Assembly: GCF_001422985.1 (NCBI RefSeq) | Contig: NZ_LMNL01000037.1 | Coordinates: forward strand, 1-64,000 | Direction: 5' to 3' | Source: Methylobacterium sp. Leaf117 | GTDB taxonomy: Bacteria > Pseudomonadota > Alphaproteobacteria > Rhizobiales > Beijerinckiaceae | Length of the DNA: 64,000 nucleotides | Part shown: positions 1-9,348 of the stretch, piece after piece | Layout: every line of letters begins with the position of its first letter | How positions within the stretch are numbered: the first letter of the stretch is position 1 | Made by a program: the position numbers and the translations under genes | Notes under the pieces: model-generated | What the model was told of the DNA's origin: nothing | What the model saw: the letters and a program-made list of their open reading frames with translations, nothing else | Database searches by the model: none

Positions 1-240
1 GGTGGCATCGAGTACGCGCTCCCCACCGACTCGTTCCTGAACTTCTTCCGTTCCTCGGCCGTCACGCTCAAGGTCGAAGGCCTGTACGTGAACCTCGACA
101 ACAACAACCGCAACGCCGGCGTCTACGCCTACGACACCAACAACGTCCTCTACCGCCAGCCCGGCTTCTCCAACCGCAACAGCGGCACCGAGTTCGCCGT
201 CGTCCGCGCCGGCCTGAACTACAAGTTCGGCTCGTACTAG
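1..240 (+). CDS. Outer-membrane beta-barrel protein, C-terminal end (partial)
   Basis: The window opens inside this gene; the last 79 codons are present in frame 1 and end with TAG at 238-240. The tail has alternating hydrophobic and polar residues typical of outer-membrane strands (KVEGLYVNL, then VVRAGLNYKFGSY). The closing motif resembles the last strand of the Omp25/Omp31-type barrels of Rhizobiales, which usually end in an aromatic residue, here Tyr. The role is presumably structural or porin-like in the outer membrane. The N-terminus and signal peptide lie outside the window. Two hairpins follow the stop codon. Confidence 0.75.
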   Translation, partial: GGIEYALPTDSFLNFFRSSAVTLKVEGLYVNLDNNNRNAGVYAYDTNNVLYRQPGFSNRNSGTEFAVVRAGLNYKFGSY

Positions 241-265
241 GACCCTAGGACCCGATCCGGCGGCA

Positions 266-295
266 TCTCGCGCGACCCGAACGGGTCGCGCGAGA
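266..295 (+). repeat. Perfect inverted repeat after the porin-like gene
   Basis: A 13-bp perfect stem (TCTCGCGCGACCC with its complement) encloses a 4-nt loop, 25 nt after the stop codon. It has no U-run and lies directly before the stronger hairpin at 306-339. It may stabilise the mRNA end or form part of a double terminator. Confidence 0.6.
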
Positions 296-305
296 CTTCC
301 TCCAA

Positions 306-339
306 CAAGAAAGCCCGGCCTCGCGGCCGGGCTTTCTTG
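306..339 (+). terminator. Rho-independent terminator, probably bidirectional
   Basis: The stem CAAGAAAGCCCGGC pairs across a short CTCGC-type loop with its complement, which ends in GCTTTCTTG. It has a GC core and T/A-rich flanks on both sides. It sits between the porin-like gene (plus) and parE (minus), which converge here, so it can serve both. Confidence 0.8.
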
Positions 340-440
340 CGTCTGGCCTCTTCTTCCGTCTGAACCCCAGCGAACGAAGGCGCCGACCGATCACCGGCCG
401 CGCCCCTCCGGAGGTCCGGACGGGCGGGCACAATCCAGCC

Positions 441-2600
441 TCAGATGTCGAGTTCCGCCCCGTCGGCGAAGGCGGCGCGTTCGGAAATGAAGGTGAAGCG
501 GGCCTCGGGCTTGTTGCCCATCAGGCGCTCGACCGCATCGCCGGTGGAATCGCGCGCCTCGTCCAGGACCTCGACCCGCAGCAGCGTACGCTTCTTCGGG
601 TCCATGGTGGTCTCCTTCAGCTGCGCCGGCATCATCTCGCCGAGGCCCTTGAAGCGGCCGATCTCGACCTTGCCGTTCTTGAACACCGTCTTGATCAGCT
701 GGACCTTGTGATCGTCGTCGCGGGCATAGGCGGTCTTGGCGCCCTGGCTGATCCGGTAGAGCGGCGGGATCGCCAGGTAGAGGTGACCGCGATCGATGAG
801 CTTGGGCATCTGCCGGTAGAAGAACGTGATCAGCAGCGAGGCGATGTGGGCGCCGTCGACGTCGGCGTCCGTCATGATGATCACCTTCTCGTAGCGAAGG
901 TCTTCCGAGCGGTAGCTGGTGCCGGTGCCGCAGCCGAGCGCCTGGGTCAGGTCGGAAATCAGCTGGTTAGCGCCGAGTTTGTCGCGGCTGGCCGAGGCCA
1001 CGTTCAGGATCTTGCCGCGTAGGGGCAGGATCGCCTGGGTGGCGCGGTCGCGCGCCTGCTTGGCCGAACCGCCGGCCGAGTCACCCTCGACGATGAAGAT
1101 CTCCGAGCCGGCCATGCCGGCCTTGGAGCAATCGGCGAGCTTGCCCGGCAGCCGCAGCTTGCGGGTGGCGGACTTGCGCGCAACCTCCTTCTCCTGCCGC
1201 CGGCGCAGGCGCTCCTCCGCCCGGTCGATCACCCAGTCGAGAAGCTTGTTGGCCTGGGCCGGGGAGGCGGCGAGCCAATGGTCGAAGGCGTCGCGGATCG
1301 CGGTCTCGACGATGCGCGAGGCCTCGACGGTGGCGAGCTTGTCCTTGGTCTGGCCCTGGAACTCGGGTTCGCGGATGAACACCGAGAGCATCGAGGCGCA
1401 GGTCGCCATCACGTCGTCGGTTGTCACCGCAGTCATGCGCTTGGCCTGGCCGACGCGCTCGGCATGCTCGCGCAGGGCCCGCAGCAGGGCGACGCGCAGG
1501 CCGCTCTCGTGGGTGCCGCCCTCGGCGGTCGGAATGGTGTTGCAGTAGGAGGCCGAGACACCGTCGTCGGTGACCATCCAGGCGACGGCCCATTCGAGGG
1601 AGCCGTGCCCGCCCGGCTTGGTGATCTTGCCCGAGAAGATCGCGTCGGTGACGAGTTCCTTGCCCTCCAGATCGCGGGCGAGATAGTCGCGCAAGCCCCC
1701 GGGGAAACGGTGCACGGTCTCGGCCGGCACGTCGTCCAGGCCCTCCAGCAGGGCAGGGGCGCAGCGCCAGCGGATCTCGACTCCGCCGAACAGGTAGGCC
1801 TTGGAGCGCGCCATCTTGAAGAGGCGGCGCGGGTCGAACTTGAGGGCGCCGAAGATCTCGGCGTCGGGATGGAAGCGGACCCGCGTCCCGCGCCGATTCT
1901 GCACCCGGCCGACGGTTTCCAGCGGCCCCTGCACATGTCCGCGCGAAAAGGTCTGGCGATAGAGGGTCTGGCTGCGGGCGACCTCGACCTCGAGTTCGTC
2001 CGAGAGGGCGTTGACCACCGAGATGCCGACGCCGTGCAGACCTCCGGACGTCTCGTAGACCTTCGAGTCGAACTTACCGCCCGCGTGCAGGATGGTCATG
2101 ATGACCTCCAGGGCGGACTTGGTGGGGTATTTCGGATGCGGATCGACCGGGATGCCGCGGCCGTTATCGGTGACCACGAGGTGGCCGCTCTCCTCCAGCT
2201 CCACCTCGATGAAGCTGGCATGGCCCGCCACCGCCTCGTCCATCGAATTGTCGATCACCTCGGCGAAGAGGTGGTGCAGGGCGCGCTCGTCGGTGCCGCC
2301 GATATACATGCCGGGGCGGCGGCGCACCGGCTCCAGCCCCTCCAGCACCTCGATGTCGGAGGCGTCGTAGCCGGCTTCGGCCGAGACGGGCGGAAGCGGC
2401 GCCACGGCGTCGAGCTTGCGTCGCTCGGCGGGTTTCGAGGCAGGGGGCTTCGGCGCGGGAGGCTTCGGCACAGGAGGCTTGCCGCCGGCGAAGAGATCGC
2501 GTGCGGGGTCGCTCACCGGAGCGCCTCGCGCCGGGGATGGTGAGGCCGCGGGCTTCGCGGACCGGATCGCAGAGGGAGACCGTGCAGCATTCGCCTTCAT
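441..2600 (-). CDS. parE: DNA topoisomerase IV subunit B (ParE)
   Basis: ATPase subunit of topoisomerase IV, which with ParC decatenates daughter chromosomes. The 719-residue protein begins with about 75 Pro/Lys/Ala-rich residues. The GHKL ATPase follows (EVIDNSMDE near 114, DNGRG near 145, GGLHGVG near 186), then the transducer, then the TOPRIM domain with EGDSAGG at about 505 and TDADVDG at about 577. The length and the early SDPARDLF segment fit alphaproteobacterial ParE better than GyrB, which is longer. I chose ATG at 2600 (MKANAARS), preceded by GAGAGG; the frame stays open to 3131, but that extension is Arg-rich and shows no domain. A later start near SDPARD is possible. Transcribed alone toward the terminator at 306-339. 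Confidence 0.93.
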   Translation of the reverse strand: MKANAARSPSAIRSAKPAASPSPARGAPVSDPARDLFAGGKPPVPKPPAPKPPASKPAERRKLDAVAPLPPVSAEAGYDASDIEVLEGLEPVRRRPGMYIGGTDERALHHLFAEVIDNSMDEAVAGHASFIEVELEESGHLVVTDNGRGIPVDPHPKYPTKSALEVIMTILHAGGKFDSKVYETSGGLHGVGISVVNALSDELEVEVARSQTLYRQTFSRGHVQGPLETVGRVQNRRGTRVRFHPDAEIFGALKFDPRRLFKMARSKAYLFGGVEIRWRCAPALLEGLDDVPAETVHRFPGGLRDYLARDLEGKELVTDAIFSGKITKPGGHGSLEWAVAWMVTDDGVSASYCNTIPTAEGGTHESGLRVALLRALREHAERVGQAKRMTAVTTDDVMATCASMLSVFIREPEFQGQTKDKLATVEASRIVETAIRDAFDHWLAASPAQANKLLDWVIDRAEERLRRRQEKEVARKSATRKLRLPGKLADCSKAGMAGSEIFIVEGDSAGGSAKQARDRATQAILPLRGKILNVASASRDKLGANQLISDLTQALGCGTGTSYRSEDLRYEKVIIMTDADVDGAHIASLLITFFYRQMPKLIDRGHLYLAIPPLYRISQGAKTAYARDDDHKVQLIKTVFKNGKVEIGRFKGLGEMMPAQLKETTMDPKKRTLLRVEVLDEARDSTGDAVERLMGNKPEARFTFISERAAFADGAELDI

Positions 2601-2770
2601 CCTCTCACCATACCGGAACAAACCGGAAACAGAAAGGGGTTCCCGTCTCGCAGGGGCTGGGGCTCGGAGCCTCCGCCGCACGAAACGTACCACCCCATGA
2701 CATGGTATGGGGGTGGTTAAGAAGGCCTCACCGTGGCGGAGCCGCCTTACGGGCGGGACAGCCCGATCTT

Positions 2771-4738
2771 TCAGGTCCCGACGCGGCCACCGCCCCGCTT
2801 CGTGATCGCCACCACGGCGGGGCGCGGCGGCATCGCCGGGTCGAAGTCGGGCCAGCGGGTGGCGGGCGCCTCGAAGGTGGCGGGCACCGCCTTCGGGTCC
2901 TCCTCGTCGGCCTCGCCGGGATGCTGCACGGCCACGAAGAAGGTGGTGTCGTCGGGGGTGAAATAGGGGCCGCACATCTCGGCGCCGTCGGGCACGCGGA
3001 AGAAGTGCTTGCCCGTGCCGCGGCCCGCCCCTTCGGTCTCCATCGCCCAGATGCCGTCGTTGCGGCCGGTGCGCGAGGGGGCATTGCCGTCGGTGGCGAC
3101 CCAGAGCCGGCCGAGCCCGTCGACGGCGCAATTGTCCGGCATGCCGAACCAGCCGTTCGTCGTGGTGGCGGACGAGAAGGTGGCGCCCACCGCAGCGATA
3201 CCGGGGTCGCCGCAGCGGACCAGGATTTCCCAGGTGAAGCCCGTGGCGGCGTGGTCGCCGTCGTCGGGGGTGAGTTCGACGATGTGGCCGAAACGGTTAT
3301 CAGCGCGGGGATTGGCGGCGTCCGTCTGGTCGGCCTTGCGCTTCCCGTTGTTGGTCAGCATCACGTAGACCTTGCCGGTCTTGGCGCTGGCCTCGACATC
3401 CTCGGGCCGGTCCATCTTGGTGGCCCCGAGCCGGTCGGCGGCGAGCCGGGCGCCGATCACCACGTCGGCTTGGGATGCAAAGCCGTTCTCGGGCGTCAGC
3501 GGCCCTTCGCCGAGCACCAGCGGCATCCAGGTGCCGCGCCCGTCGGCCTCGAAGCGGGCAACGTGGAGCGTGCCCGCATCGAGGAGATCGCGGTCGCCGC
3601 TGTCGGCCCGCCCGGCGGTGACGAACTTGTAGACGTAGTCGAAGCGCTCGTCGTCGCCCTGATAGATGACGTAGCGGCCGTCCCGGGCGACGATGCCGGC
3701 GGCGCCCTCGTGCTTGAAGCGGCCGAGCGCCGTACGCTTCTTTGGGGTCGATTGGGGATCGAACGGGTCGATCTCCACCACCCAACCGAAGCGGTTGGGC
3801 TCGTTGGGCGCGCGCGAGACGTCGAAGCGCTCGTGGAATCGGCCCCACGCATAGGCGCCGGCCGGCAGGTTGAAACGCTTGTGGTTGGGGGCCTCGGGCG
3901 AGGCCTCCGGCAGCGTGCCGGAGAAGTAGTAGTTGATGTTCTCCTCGCAGGTCAGCCAGGTGCCCCAGGGCGTCGTGCCGCCGGCGCAGTTGTTGATCAT
4001 GCCGAGAACCGCCCGCCCGCCGGGGTCGGCCGCCGTCTTCATCCGCTCCGTGCCGGCGGCGGGGCCGGTCAGCATCATCGGAGTCTGCGCCGTGATGCGG
4101 CGGGCATAGGGCGAATCCGGCACCACCGCCCACCGGCCATCGGTGCGGCGGATCTCGATGACCGAGCCGCCATGGGCCGCCATCTCGATGTCGACGAGGT
4201 TCCGGGTCATGCCCTTGAACGCGGCCGCCCGAGTGTCCTGGCGCCCCAGGCCGGGGAACATCAGTTCCTCGTTGGTGTATTCGTGGTTGACCACGAGGAG
4301 GCCGTGCGCCGCCGGGTCGGCCGCCCCCGGCATCGGAAAGTAGCCGACGAAGTCGTTGTTGTAGCCGAACTGCTGGGCCTGGGCCGCCGCCGATTGCTGG
4401 TGCGGGTCGAAGGTCGGCGCACCGGGCAGCACCGGGTCACCCCAGCGGATCAGGATGTCGGCATCGTGCCCGGCGGCGACGTGATGGTGCGCGTCCGACC
4501 CGGCCTCGATTTCTTCGAACGGAAAGCGCGCGCTGGCCGCCTGGGCCGCACCGGCGGCCAGTGCACCCGGCGTCACCACCGCCGCGATGGCGCCGACGCC
4601 GAGCAGCCCGCGCAGGAGGTCGCGCCGGTCGAAGCGCGCCGCCACCACGTCGCCGAAGGTCGGGTTGGCGCTGGCGTTCGAGCCGCGATCCTCGGCGGCC
4701 TCGGCGGCCTGCGAGCGGGTTCGCGTCGGTTCGGTCAT
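2771..4738 (-). CDS. PhoX-family (DUF839) phosphatase, Tat-exported
   Basis: A 655-residue protein with a twin-arginine signal (RRDLLRGLLGV near residue 38, then a hydrophobic stretch ending AAQAAS), so it should be exported folded to the periplasm. The mature part matches the PhoX/DUF839 family of Ca/Fe-dependent alkaline phosphatases: GNEDSDAHHHVAAG-like N-terminus, NHEYTNEE, LTCEENINYYF, and a C-terminal PDNCAVDGLGRLWVATDGN segment of beta-propeller type. The expected role is release of phosphate from organic phosphoesters. No Pho box with 11-bp spacing was seen in the 92-bp gap upstream, so phosphate control is not supported by sequence here. Family assignment is firm; activity and substrate are inferred. 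Confidence 0.88.
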   Translation of the reverse strand: MTEPTRTRSQAAEAAEDRGSNASANPTFGDVVAARFDRRDLLRGLLGVGAIAAVVTPGALAAGAAQAASARFPFEEIEAGSDAHHHVAAGHDADILIRWGDPVLPGAPTFDPHQQSAAAQAQQFGYNNDFVGYFPMPGAADPAAHGLLVVNHEYTNEELMFPGLGRQDTRAAAFKGMTRNLVDIEMAAHGGSVIEIRRTDGRWAVVPDSPYARRITAQTPMMLTGPAAGTERMKTAADPGGRAVLGMINNCAGGTTPWGTWLTCEENINYYFSGTLPEASPEAPNHKRFNLPAGAYAWGRFHERFDVSRAPNEPNRFGWVVEIDPFDPQSTPKKRTALGRFKHEGAAGIVARDGRYVIYQGDDERFDYVYKFVTAGRADSGDRDLLDAGTLHVARFEADGRGTWMPLVLGEGPLTPENGFASQADVVIGARLAADRLGATKMDRPEDVEASAKTGKVYVMLTNNGKRKADQTDAANPRADNRFGHIVELTPDDGDHAATGFTWEILVRCGDPGIAAVGATFSSATTTNGWFGMPDNCAVDGLGRLWVATDGNAPSRTGRNDGIWAMETEGAGRGTGKHFFRVPDGAEMCGPYFTPDDTTFFVAVQHPGEADEEDPKAVPATFEAPATRWPDFDPAMPPRPAVVAITKRGGGRVGT

Positions 4739-4830
4739 GGGGCGGTCCGTAGAGGCTGGCGGCAGCCTCGCCCGTTAACCCGATCGCATGGCACAGGTGT
4801 GACGGCCCGGATCGTGACGGGCGTCCGGGT

Positions 4831-5949
4831 TCATGGATCGACCACATAGGCGTCGTCGACGGCATGGAGCCGGCAGATCGTGCCGGTGGCACGCGCACAA
4901 TTCGCGAGGGCGCCGTCGCGCGCCTCAAGGGCCGAAACGCGTCCGGTGCGCCAGCCATATCCGCCCGTGGCGGACACGGCAAAGGCCTTGCTGCCGGGGC
5001 TGTCGAGATAAGTCCCGAAAGCGGCCTGCCCGGCAGCGCCGAGGGATTGCGGAGGCTTCAGCGACGAGGGTGTCGAAGGACGGACCGCCGGAAGATGAAG
5101 ACCCTGCCGGACCAGGAACGCCTCGACGATGGGCATCCAGATGTCCCGACCGTTCGGAGCCGAGAACAGGGCGTGACCATCCGACCCGAAGGCCGGAGCG
5201 GCGACGAAGCTGACCTGCCCGCCAGAGTCCTGAAAGGCCGCACGGAACCGCCGCGCCAGAGCCGGCCCGAAATAGCGGTCGTTCTCGGTATAGATCCACA
5301 GCATCGGTACGTGAGACCGTCGTCCGAAGGTCCCGAAGGCGCGAACCAGCGCGTCCTCGTCACAGACCGAGTCGGGCGCGCGCGAGCCGCGGCCGCCGGC
5401 GAAGCTGATCGCTGCCACGAGACCGGAGGGTGGATCGGCCGTGAGCGCCACGGTGGCGAAGCCTCCGGCCGATTGCCCCACCGCGACGATCCTGGTGATA
5501 TCGACATCATCGCGGCGGGTCATGAACGCGATCGCCGTCCGGATATCGGCCGCGCCCGCCCGAGCCGATCGGGCGTAATCGGCCTTCTCGCAGGGCCCGG
5601 AGCCTTCTGCCCAGGGTCCGACCGAGGTGCCGTAGCCCCGACGCAGCACACTCACGGCGACGAAGCCGCGCCGGGCGAACGCCACCAGTTGCGGCATCAT
5701 CCCGCGCGCGCTCATGCCGGGGCGGTCGCGCGCCTCACGGGGTGATCCGTGGCTGAGGATGACGAGAGGATGCCGGCCGCCGCCGAGCGGGAGCACCATG
5801 ACGGCCTCGAGGCTGCCGCCCTCCTGCGCCGCAATCGGTATCCGTAGATCGACGCCGGCATAGTCCGCGGCCCGAAGCGGCGCGCCTGCAACCCAAAGCG
5901 CGGCGAGTCCCCCAAGACCCACCAACCGGAACATCACCCAAACGTGCAT
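4831..5949 (-). CDS. Secreted alpha/beta hydrolase (dienelactone-hydrolase-like)
   Basis: A 372-residue protein with an N-terminal signal peptide (MHVWVMFRLVGLGGLAALWVA, cleavage near LRAAD). The body is an alpha/beta hydrolase: LVILSHGSP near the first strand, nucleophile elbow GQSAGG, an acidic residue in IYTENDRYFG, and a candidate catalytic His in GSDGHALF. Similar proteins are annotated as dienelactone hydrolase or prolyl oligopeptidase family esterases; the substrate cannot be read. The frame is open to 6027, but ATG 5949 has GGCGGA upstream and places the signal peptide first. It stands alone between phoX-like and topA genes on the same strand. Confidence 0.75.
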   Translation of the reverse strand: MHVWVMFRLVGLGGLAALWVAGAPLRAADYAGVDLRIPIAAQEGGSLEAVMVLPLGGGRHPLVILSHGSPREARDRPGMSARGMMPQLVAFARRGFVAVSVLRRGYGTSVGPWAEGSGPCEKADYARSARAGAADIRTAIAFMTRRDDVDITRIVAVGQSAGGFATVALTADPPSGLVAAISFAGGRGSRAPDSVCDEDALVRAFGTFGRRSHVPMLWIYTENDRYFGPALARRFRAAFQDSGGQVSFVAAPAFGSDGHALFSAPNGRDIWMPIVEAFLVRQGLHLPAVRPSTPSSLKPPQSLGAAGQAAFGTYLDSPGSKAFAVSATGGYGWRTGRVSALEARDGALANCARATGTICRLHAVDDAYVVDP

Positions 5950-6397
5950 GGGGCATTCCGCCGTCGATCGGAGGACAGGATGGCTGGACGAAGGGCCTTG
6001 GCCCAAGCTCGGGCAGCCTGGCCTCACCCCGTCCGGAACGCAACCGTTCCGGGTCTTCCGTCCTCCACCGAACGTGTCCCTTCAACGGGGACGGTCCGTG
6101 AAGGCGCCCGGCGACCGTCGCCGACCATCAAACTCACCCGGCAGAGCGATGACGCGCGTGGATCGCCCCGGAAGCGGCAGGGCGCGCGGGCGGCACGCCA
6201 GGACGGCTCTGCGTGCGGATCGGCGCCGCCATCGCCCTCCACGACCGCCAGCCCCCCGGGCGGGTACGGCCCGGAATCAGCCAGGAACCGAAGCGGACCG
6301 TTGCCGTTCGGGAGAGCGCCCCGGCCCGCGAACGAGAGGTTTGTCAGGAAACCTCAGCGGTCGCGGGGTGGGACGCAGCCGATGCCGGAGCGGGCGC
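5950..6397. other. Gene-free stretch between hydrolase gene and topA
   Basis: About 450 bp with no supported gene. Frames on both strands stay open through it only because of the GC bias, and their products are Arg/Pro-rich without recognisable motifs. A 7-bp hairpin (6336-6342 with 6349-6355) lies just after the topA stop but has no U-run. Confidence 0.5.
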
Positions 6398-9190
6398 TCA
6401 CGCCTTCTTGCGGGCCGCCGCCGTGGGCGTGTCGGCGGCGCTTTTCGCGGGCTTTTTGGCCGCAACCGCCTTCGCCGTCGACTTCGCGGCCGGTTCGTCG
6501 CCGTCCGCCGCCTTCTTCGCCGGCGCCTTCTCGGCGGCCGCTTTCTTGGCCGGCGCCTTCTTGGCCGCAGCCTTCTTTGCCGGCGCCTTCTTGGCCGGCG
6601 CCTTCGCACCCGCAGCCTTGCGCGCCGGAGCCTTCTTCTTGCCCCCGCCCGCGGCTTCCCGCGCGGCGATCAGCTCCAGCGCCTGGGCGAGCCCGATCTC
6701 CTCGGCCGCCAGGGTCTTGGGCAGCGTCGCGTTGGTGCTGCCGTCGGTGACGTAGGGGCCGTACTTGCCCGACTTGACCACGATCGGCTTGCCGGTCTCC
6801 GGGTGCTCGCCGAGCGCGCGACCGGGATCGGAGGCCGGACCGCGCCGGCCGCCGCCCTGCTCCTTGGCCACGATGAGGTCGATGGCCCGGTTGGCGCCGA
6901 TCTCCAGCACGTCGTCGTCGCGCCCGAGATTGGCGTACATCTTGCCGTGCTGCACGTAAGGTCCGAAGCGGCCGAGATTGGCCAGGATCGGTTCGCCGGT
7001 CTCCGGGTGCCGCGCCACCTCACGGGGAAGCGACAGCAGCTTCAGGGCCATGTCCAGGTCGACCGAGGACGGGCTGGTGCCCTTCGGGATCGAGGAGCGC
7101 TTGGGCTTCGGAGCCTCCTTCTCCGTCGAGGCCTCGCCGAGCTGGACGAAGGGACCGAAGCGGCCGTCCCGCACCGTCACGGGCAGGCCGGACGCGGGAT
7201 CGTTGCCGAGCACGCGGGTGCCCGGCTGGCCGCCGTTCTCCGAGGAGCCCTCGCCGTCGCCCTCGACGCCGGAGGCGGCGAGCTGACGGGTGTACTTGCA
7301 CTCCGGGTAGTTCGAGCAGCCCACGAAGGCGCCGAACTTGCCGAGCTTGAGAGAGAGCTGGCCCGAGCCGCAGGTCGGGCAGGTCCGTGGGTTCGAGCCG
7401 TCGGCCTTCTCGGGGAAGATATGGGCGCCGAGCAGGTCGTTGAGGGCATCGAGCACCTCGGTGACGCGCAGTTCCTTGGTGCCCAGGATCGCGGCGGAAA
7501 AATCACGCCAGAAATCGCGCAGCACCTCGCGCCAGTCGATCTCGGCGTTGGAGACCCGGTCGAGCTGGGTTTCGAGCTCGGCGGTGAAGTCGTACTCCAC
7601 GTAGCGCTTGAAGAAGCTCTCGAGGAAGCCGGTGACGAGGCGGCCCTTGTCCTCCGCCACCAGGCGCTTCTTCTCGATCCGCACGTATTCGCGGTCGCGC
7701 AGGGTCTGCAGCACGGCCGCGTAGGTCGAGGGCCGGCCGATGCCGAGCTCTTCCATGCGCTTGACGAGGCTGGCCTCGGAGTAGCGCGGCGGCGGCTCGG
7801 TGAAGTGCTGGGTCGAGGCGATGCGCTCGCGCTTGAGCGGATCGCCCGCGCTCATCGGCGGCAGGCGCCGGCCGTCCTCGTCCTCCTCGTCGTCCTTGCC
7901 CTCCTGGTAGAGGGTGAGGAAGCCGTCGAACTTCACCACCTGGCCGGTGGCGCGCAGCTCCAGCTTGCGCGGGCCGACCTGGGCGACGATGTCGACCGTG
8001 GTGCGCTCCAGCTCGGCCGATTCCATCTGGCTCGCCACCGTGCGGGTCCAGATCAGCTCGTAGAGCCGGGCCTGCTCGGCATCGACGGTGCGGGCCACCG
8101 TCTTCGGCAGGCGGCTCATGTCGGTGGGGCGCACGGCCTCGTGCGCCTCCTGGGCGTTCTTGGCCTTGACGCTGTATTTCCGCGGCGCACCCGGCAGATA
8201 GCGCTCGCCGTATTCCTTGCCGATCACCCGGCGCACGTCGGCGATGGCTTCGGGCGCCATGTCGACGCCGTCGGTCCGCATATAGGTGATCAGGCCGACC
8301 GTCTCGCCGTCGATCTCGACGCCCTCGTAGAGCTTCTGGGCGGCCCGCATGGTCTGGGCCGGCGCCATTCCGAGCTTGCGCGAGGCCTCCTGCTGCAGGG
8401 TCGACGTCGTGAAGGGAGGTGCGGGGTGGCGCTTGGCGGGCTTGGCCTCGACGCTGGCAACCTGGAAGGTCGCCAGTTCGAGGTCACGCTTGAACGCCGC
8501 CGCCTCGTCGCCGGTGCCGACGTCGAGGCGCTGGATGCGCTTGCCGTCGGCGCCGGTGAGCCGGGCCTCGAAGCTGGCGCCGGTCTCCGTCGTCAGGGTC
8601 GCCACCAGCGACCAGTACTCGCGGGGGCGGAAGACCTCGATCTCGCGCTCGCGCTCGCAGACGAGGCGGAGCGCCACCGATTGCACGCGGCCGGCCGAGC
8701 GGGCGCCAGGGAGCTTGCGCCACAGCACCGGCGAGAGGTTGAAGCCCACGAGGTAATCGAGCGCCCGGCGGGCCAGGTAGGCGTCGACCAGGGCCTGGTC
8801 GATCTGCCGGGGCTGGCGCATGGCGGTCTCGACCGCCGCCTTGGTGATGGCGTTGAAGGTCACCCGCTCCACGGGTATGCCCTTGAGGGCGCGCCGGGCG
8901 GTGAGCGCCTCGACCACGTGCCAGGAGATCGCTTCGCCCTCGCGATCCGGATCGGTGGCGAGAATCAGGCCGTCGGCGCCCTTGAGCGCCCTGACGATAT
9001 CGGAGACGCGCTTCGATCCCCGGTCGTCGAGCTCCCACAGCATGTGGAAGTCGGCCTCGGGATCGACGGAACCGTCCTTGGCCGGAAGGTCACGGATGTG
9101 GCCGAACGAGGCGAGAACCTCGTAATCGCGACCGAGATACTTGTTGATCGTCTTGGCCTTGGCCGGCGACTCGACGACGACGACTTTCAT
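6398..9190 (-). CDS. topA: DNA topoisomerase I (TopA)
   Basis: Type IA topoisomerase that relaxes negative supercoils. The 930-residue protein starts with the TOPRIM domain (MKVVVVESPAKAKTI, then DPDREGEAI). The catalytic tyrosine is Y303 in ITYMRTDG. SAGRVQSVALRLVCERE and the later core motifs are complete. A C4 zinc finger (CPTCGSG...GCSNYPEC) lies near residues 600-630, followed by several topoisomerase C-terminal repeats (GRFGPFVQLG, GRFGPYVQHG, GKYGPYVTDG). The tail from about 855 is a Lys/Ala/Pro repeat of the KKAPAKKA type, resembling histone H1 and probably a nonspecific DNA contact; such tails are common in actinobacterial and some alphaproteobacterial TopA. It is transcribed away from the AI-2E gene, 158 bp upstream. 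Confidence 0.97.
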   Translation of the reverse strand: MKVVVVESPAKAKTINKYLGRDYEVLASFGHIRDLPAKDGSVDPEADFHMLWELDDRGSKRVSDIVRALKGADGLILATDPDREGEAISWHVVEALTARRALKGIPVERVTFNAITKAAVETAMRQPRQIDQALVDAYLARRALDYLVGFNLSPVLWRKLPGARSAGRVQSVALRLVCEREREIEVFRPREYWSLVATLTTETGASFEARLTGADGKRIQRLDVGTGDEAAAFKRDLELATFQVASVEAKPAKRHPAPPFTTSTLQQEASRKLGMAPAQTMRAAQKLYEGVEIDGETVGLITYMRTDGVDMAPEAIADVRRVIGKEYGERYLPGAPRKYSVKAKNAQEAHEAVRPTDMSRLPKTVARTVDAEQARLYELIWTRTVASQMESAELERTTVDIVAQVGPRKLELRATGQVVKFDGFLTLYQEGKDDEEDEDGRRLPPMSAGDPLKRERIASTQHFTEPPPRYSEASLVKRMEELGIGRPSTYAAVLQTLRDREYVRIEKKRLVAEDKGRLVTGFLESFFKRYVEYDFTAELETQLDRVSNAEIDWREVLRDFWRDFSAAILGTKELRVTEVLDALNDLLGAHIFPEKADGSNPRTCPTCGSGQLSLKLGKFGAFVGCSNYPECKYTRQLAASGVEGDGEGSSENGGQPGTRVLGNDPASGLPVTVRDGRFGPFVQLGEASTEKEAPKPKRSSIPKGTSPSSVDLDMALKLLSLPREVARHPETGEPILANLGRFGPYVQHGKMYANLGRDDDVLEIGANRAIDLIVAKEQGGGRRGPASDPGRALGEHPETGKPIVVKSGKYGPYVTDGSTNATLPKTLAAEEIGLAQALELIAAREAAGGGKKKAPARKAAGAKAPAKKAPAKKAAAKKAPAKKAAAEKAPAKKAADGDEPAAKSTAKAVAAKKPAKSAADTPTAAARKKA

Positions 9191-9348
9191 GTGCTGGTAC
9201 TAGCCTCTCGTCAGGGCCTGACCCACAGCAACGACCGTTCGCAGATTGTGCGGGGGGCGTCGCCACCCGTCCGGAGAGGGGGTCGGCGCCGGGGAGAAGT
9301 GGGTCAACCCCGGGGGGAAGTCAAATGATCGGTCCCGCCGCACCGGTC

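Noticed and set aside
2689..2717. Inverted repeat ACCACCCC...GGGGTGGT between parE and the PhoX gene
   Set aside because: Only 8 bp with a 13-nt loop; could be chance in GC-rich DNA and has no clear role.
4739..4830. Possible Pho box before the PhoX-type gene
   Set aside because: GTCAC copies occur, but at 16-bp rather than 11-bp spacing.
5948..9328. A 1126-codon open frame on the plus strand opposite topA
   Set aside because: It mirrors topA's high-GC third positions, has no domain, and topA is complete on the other strand.
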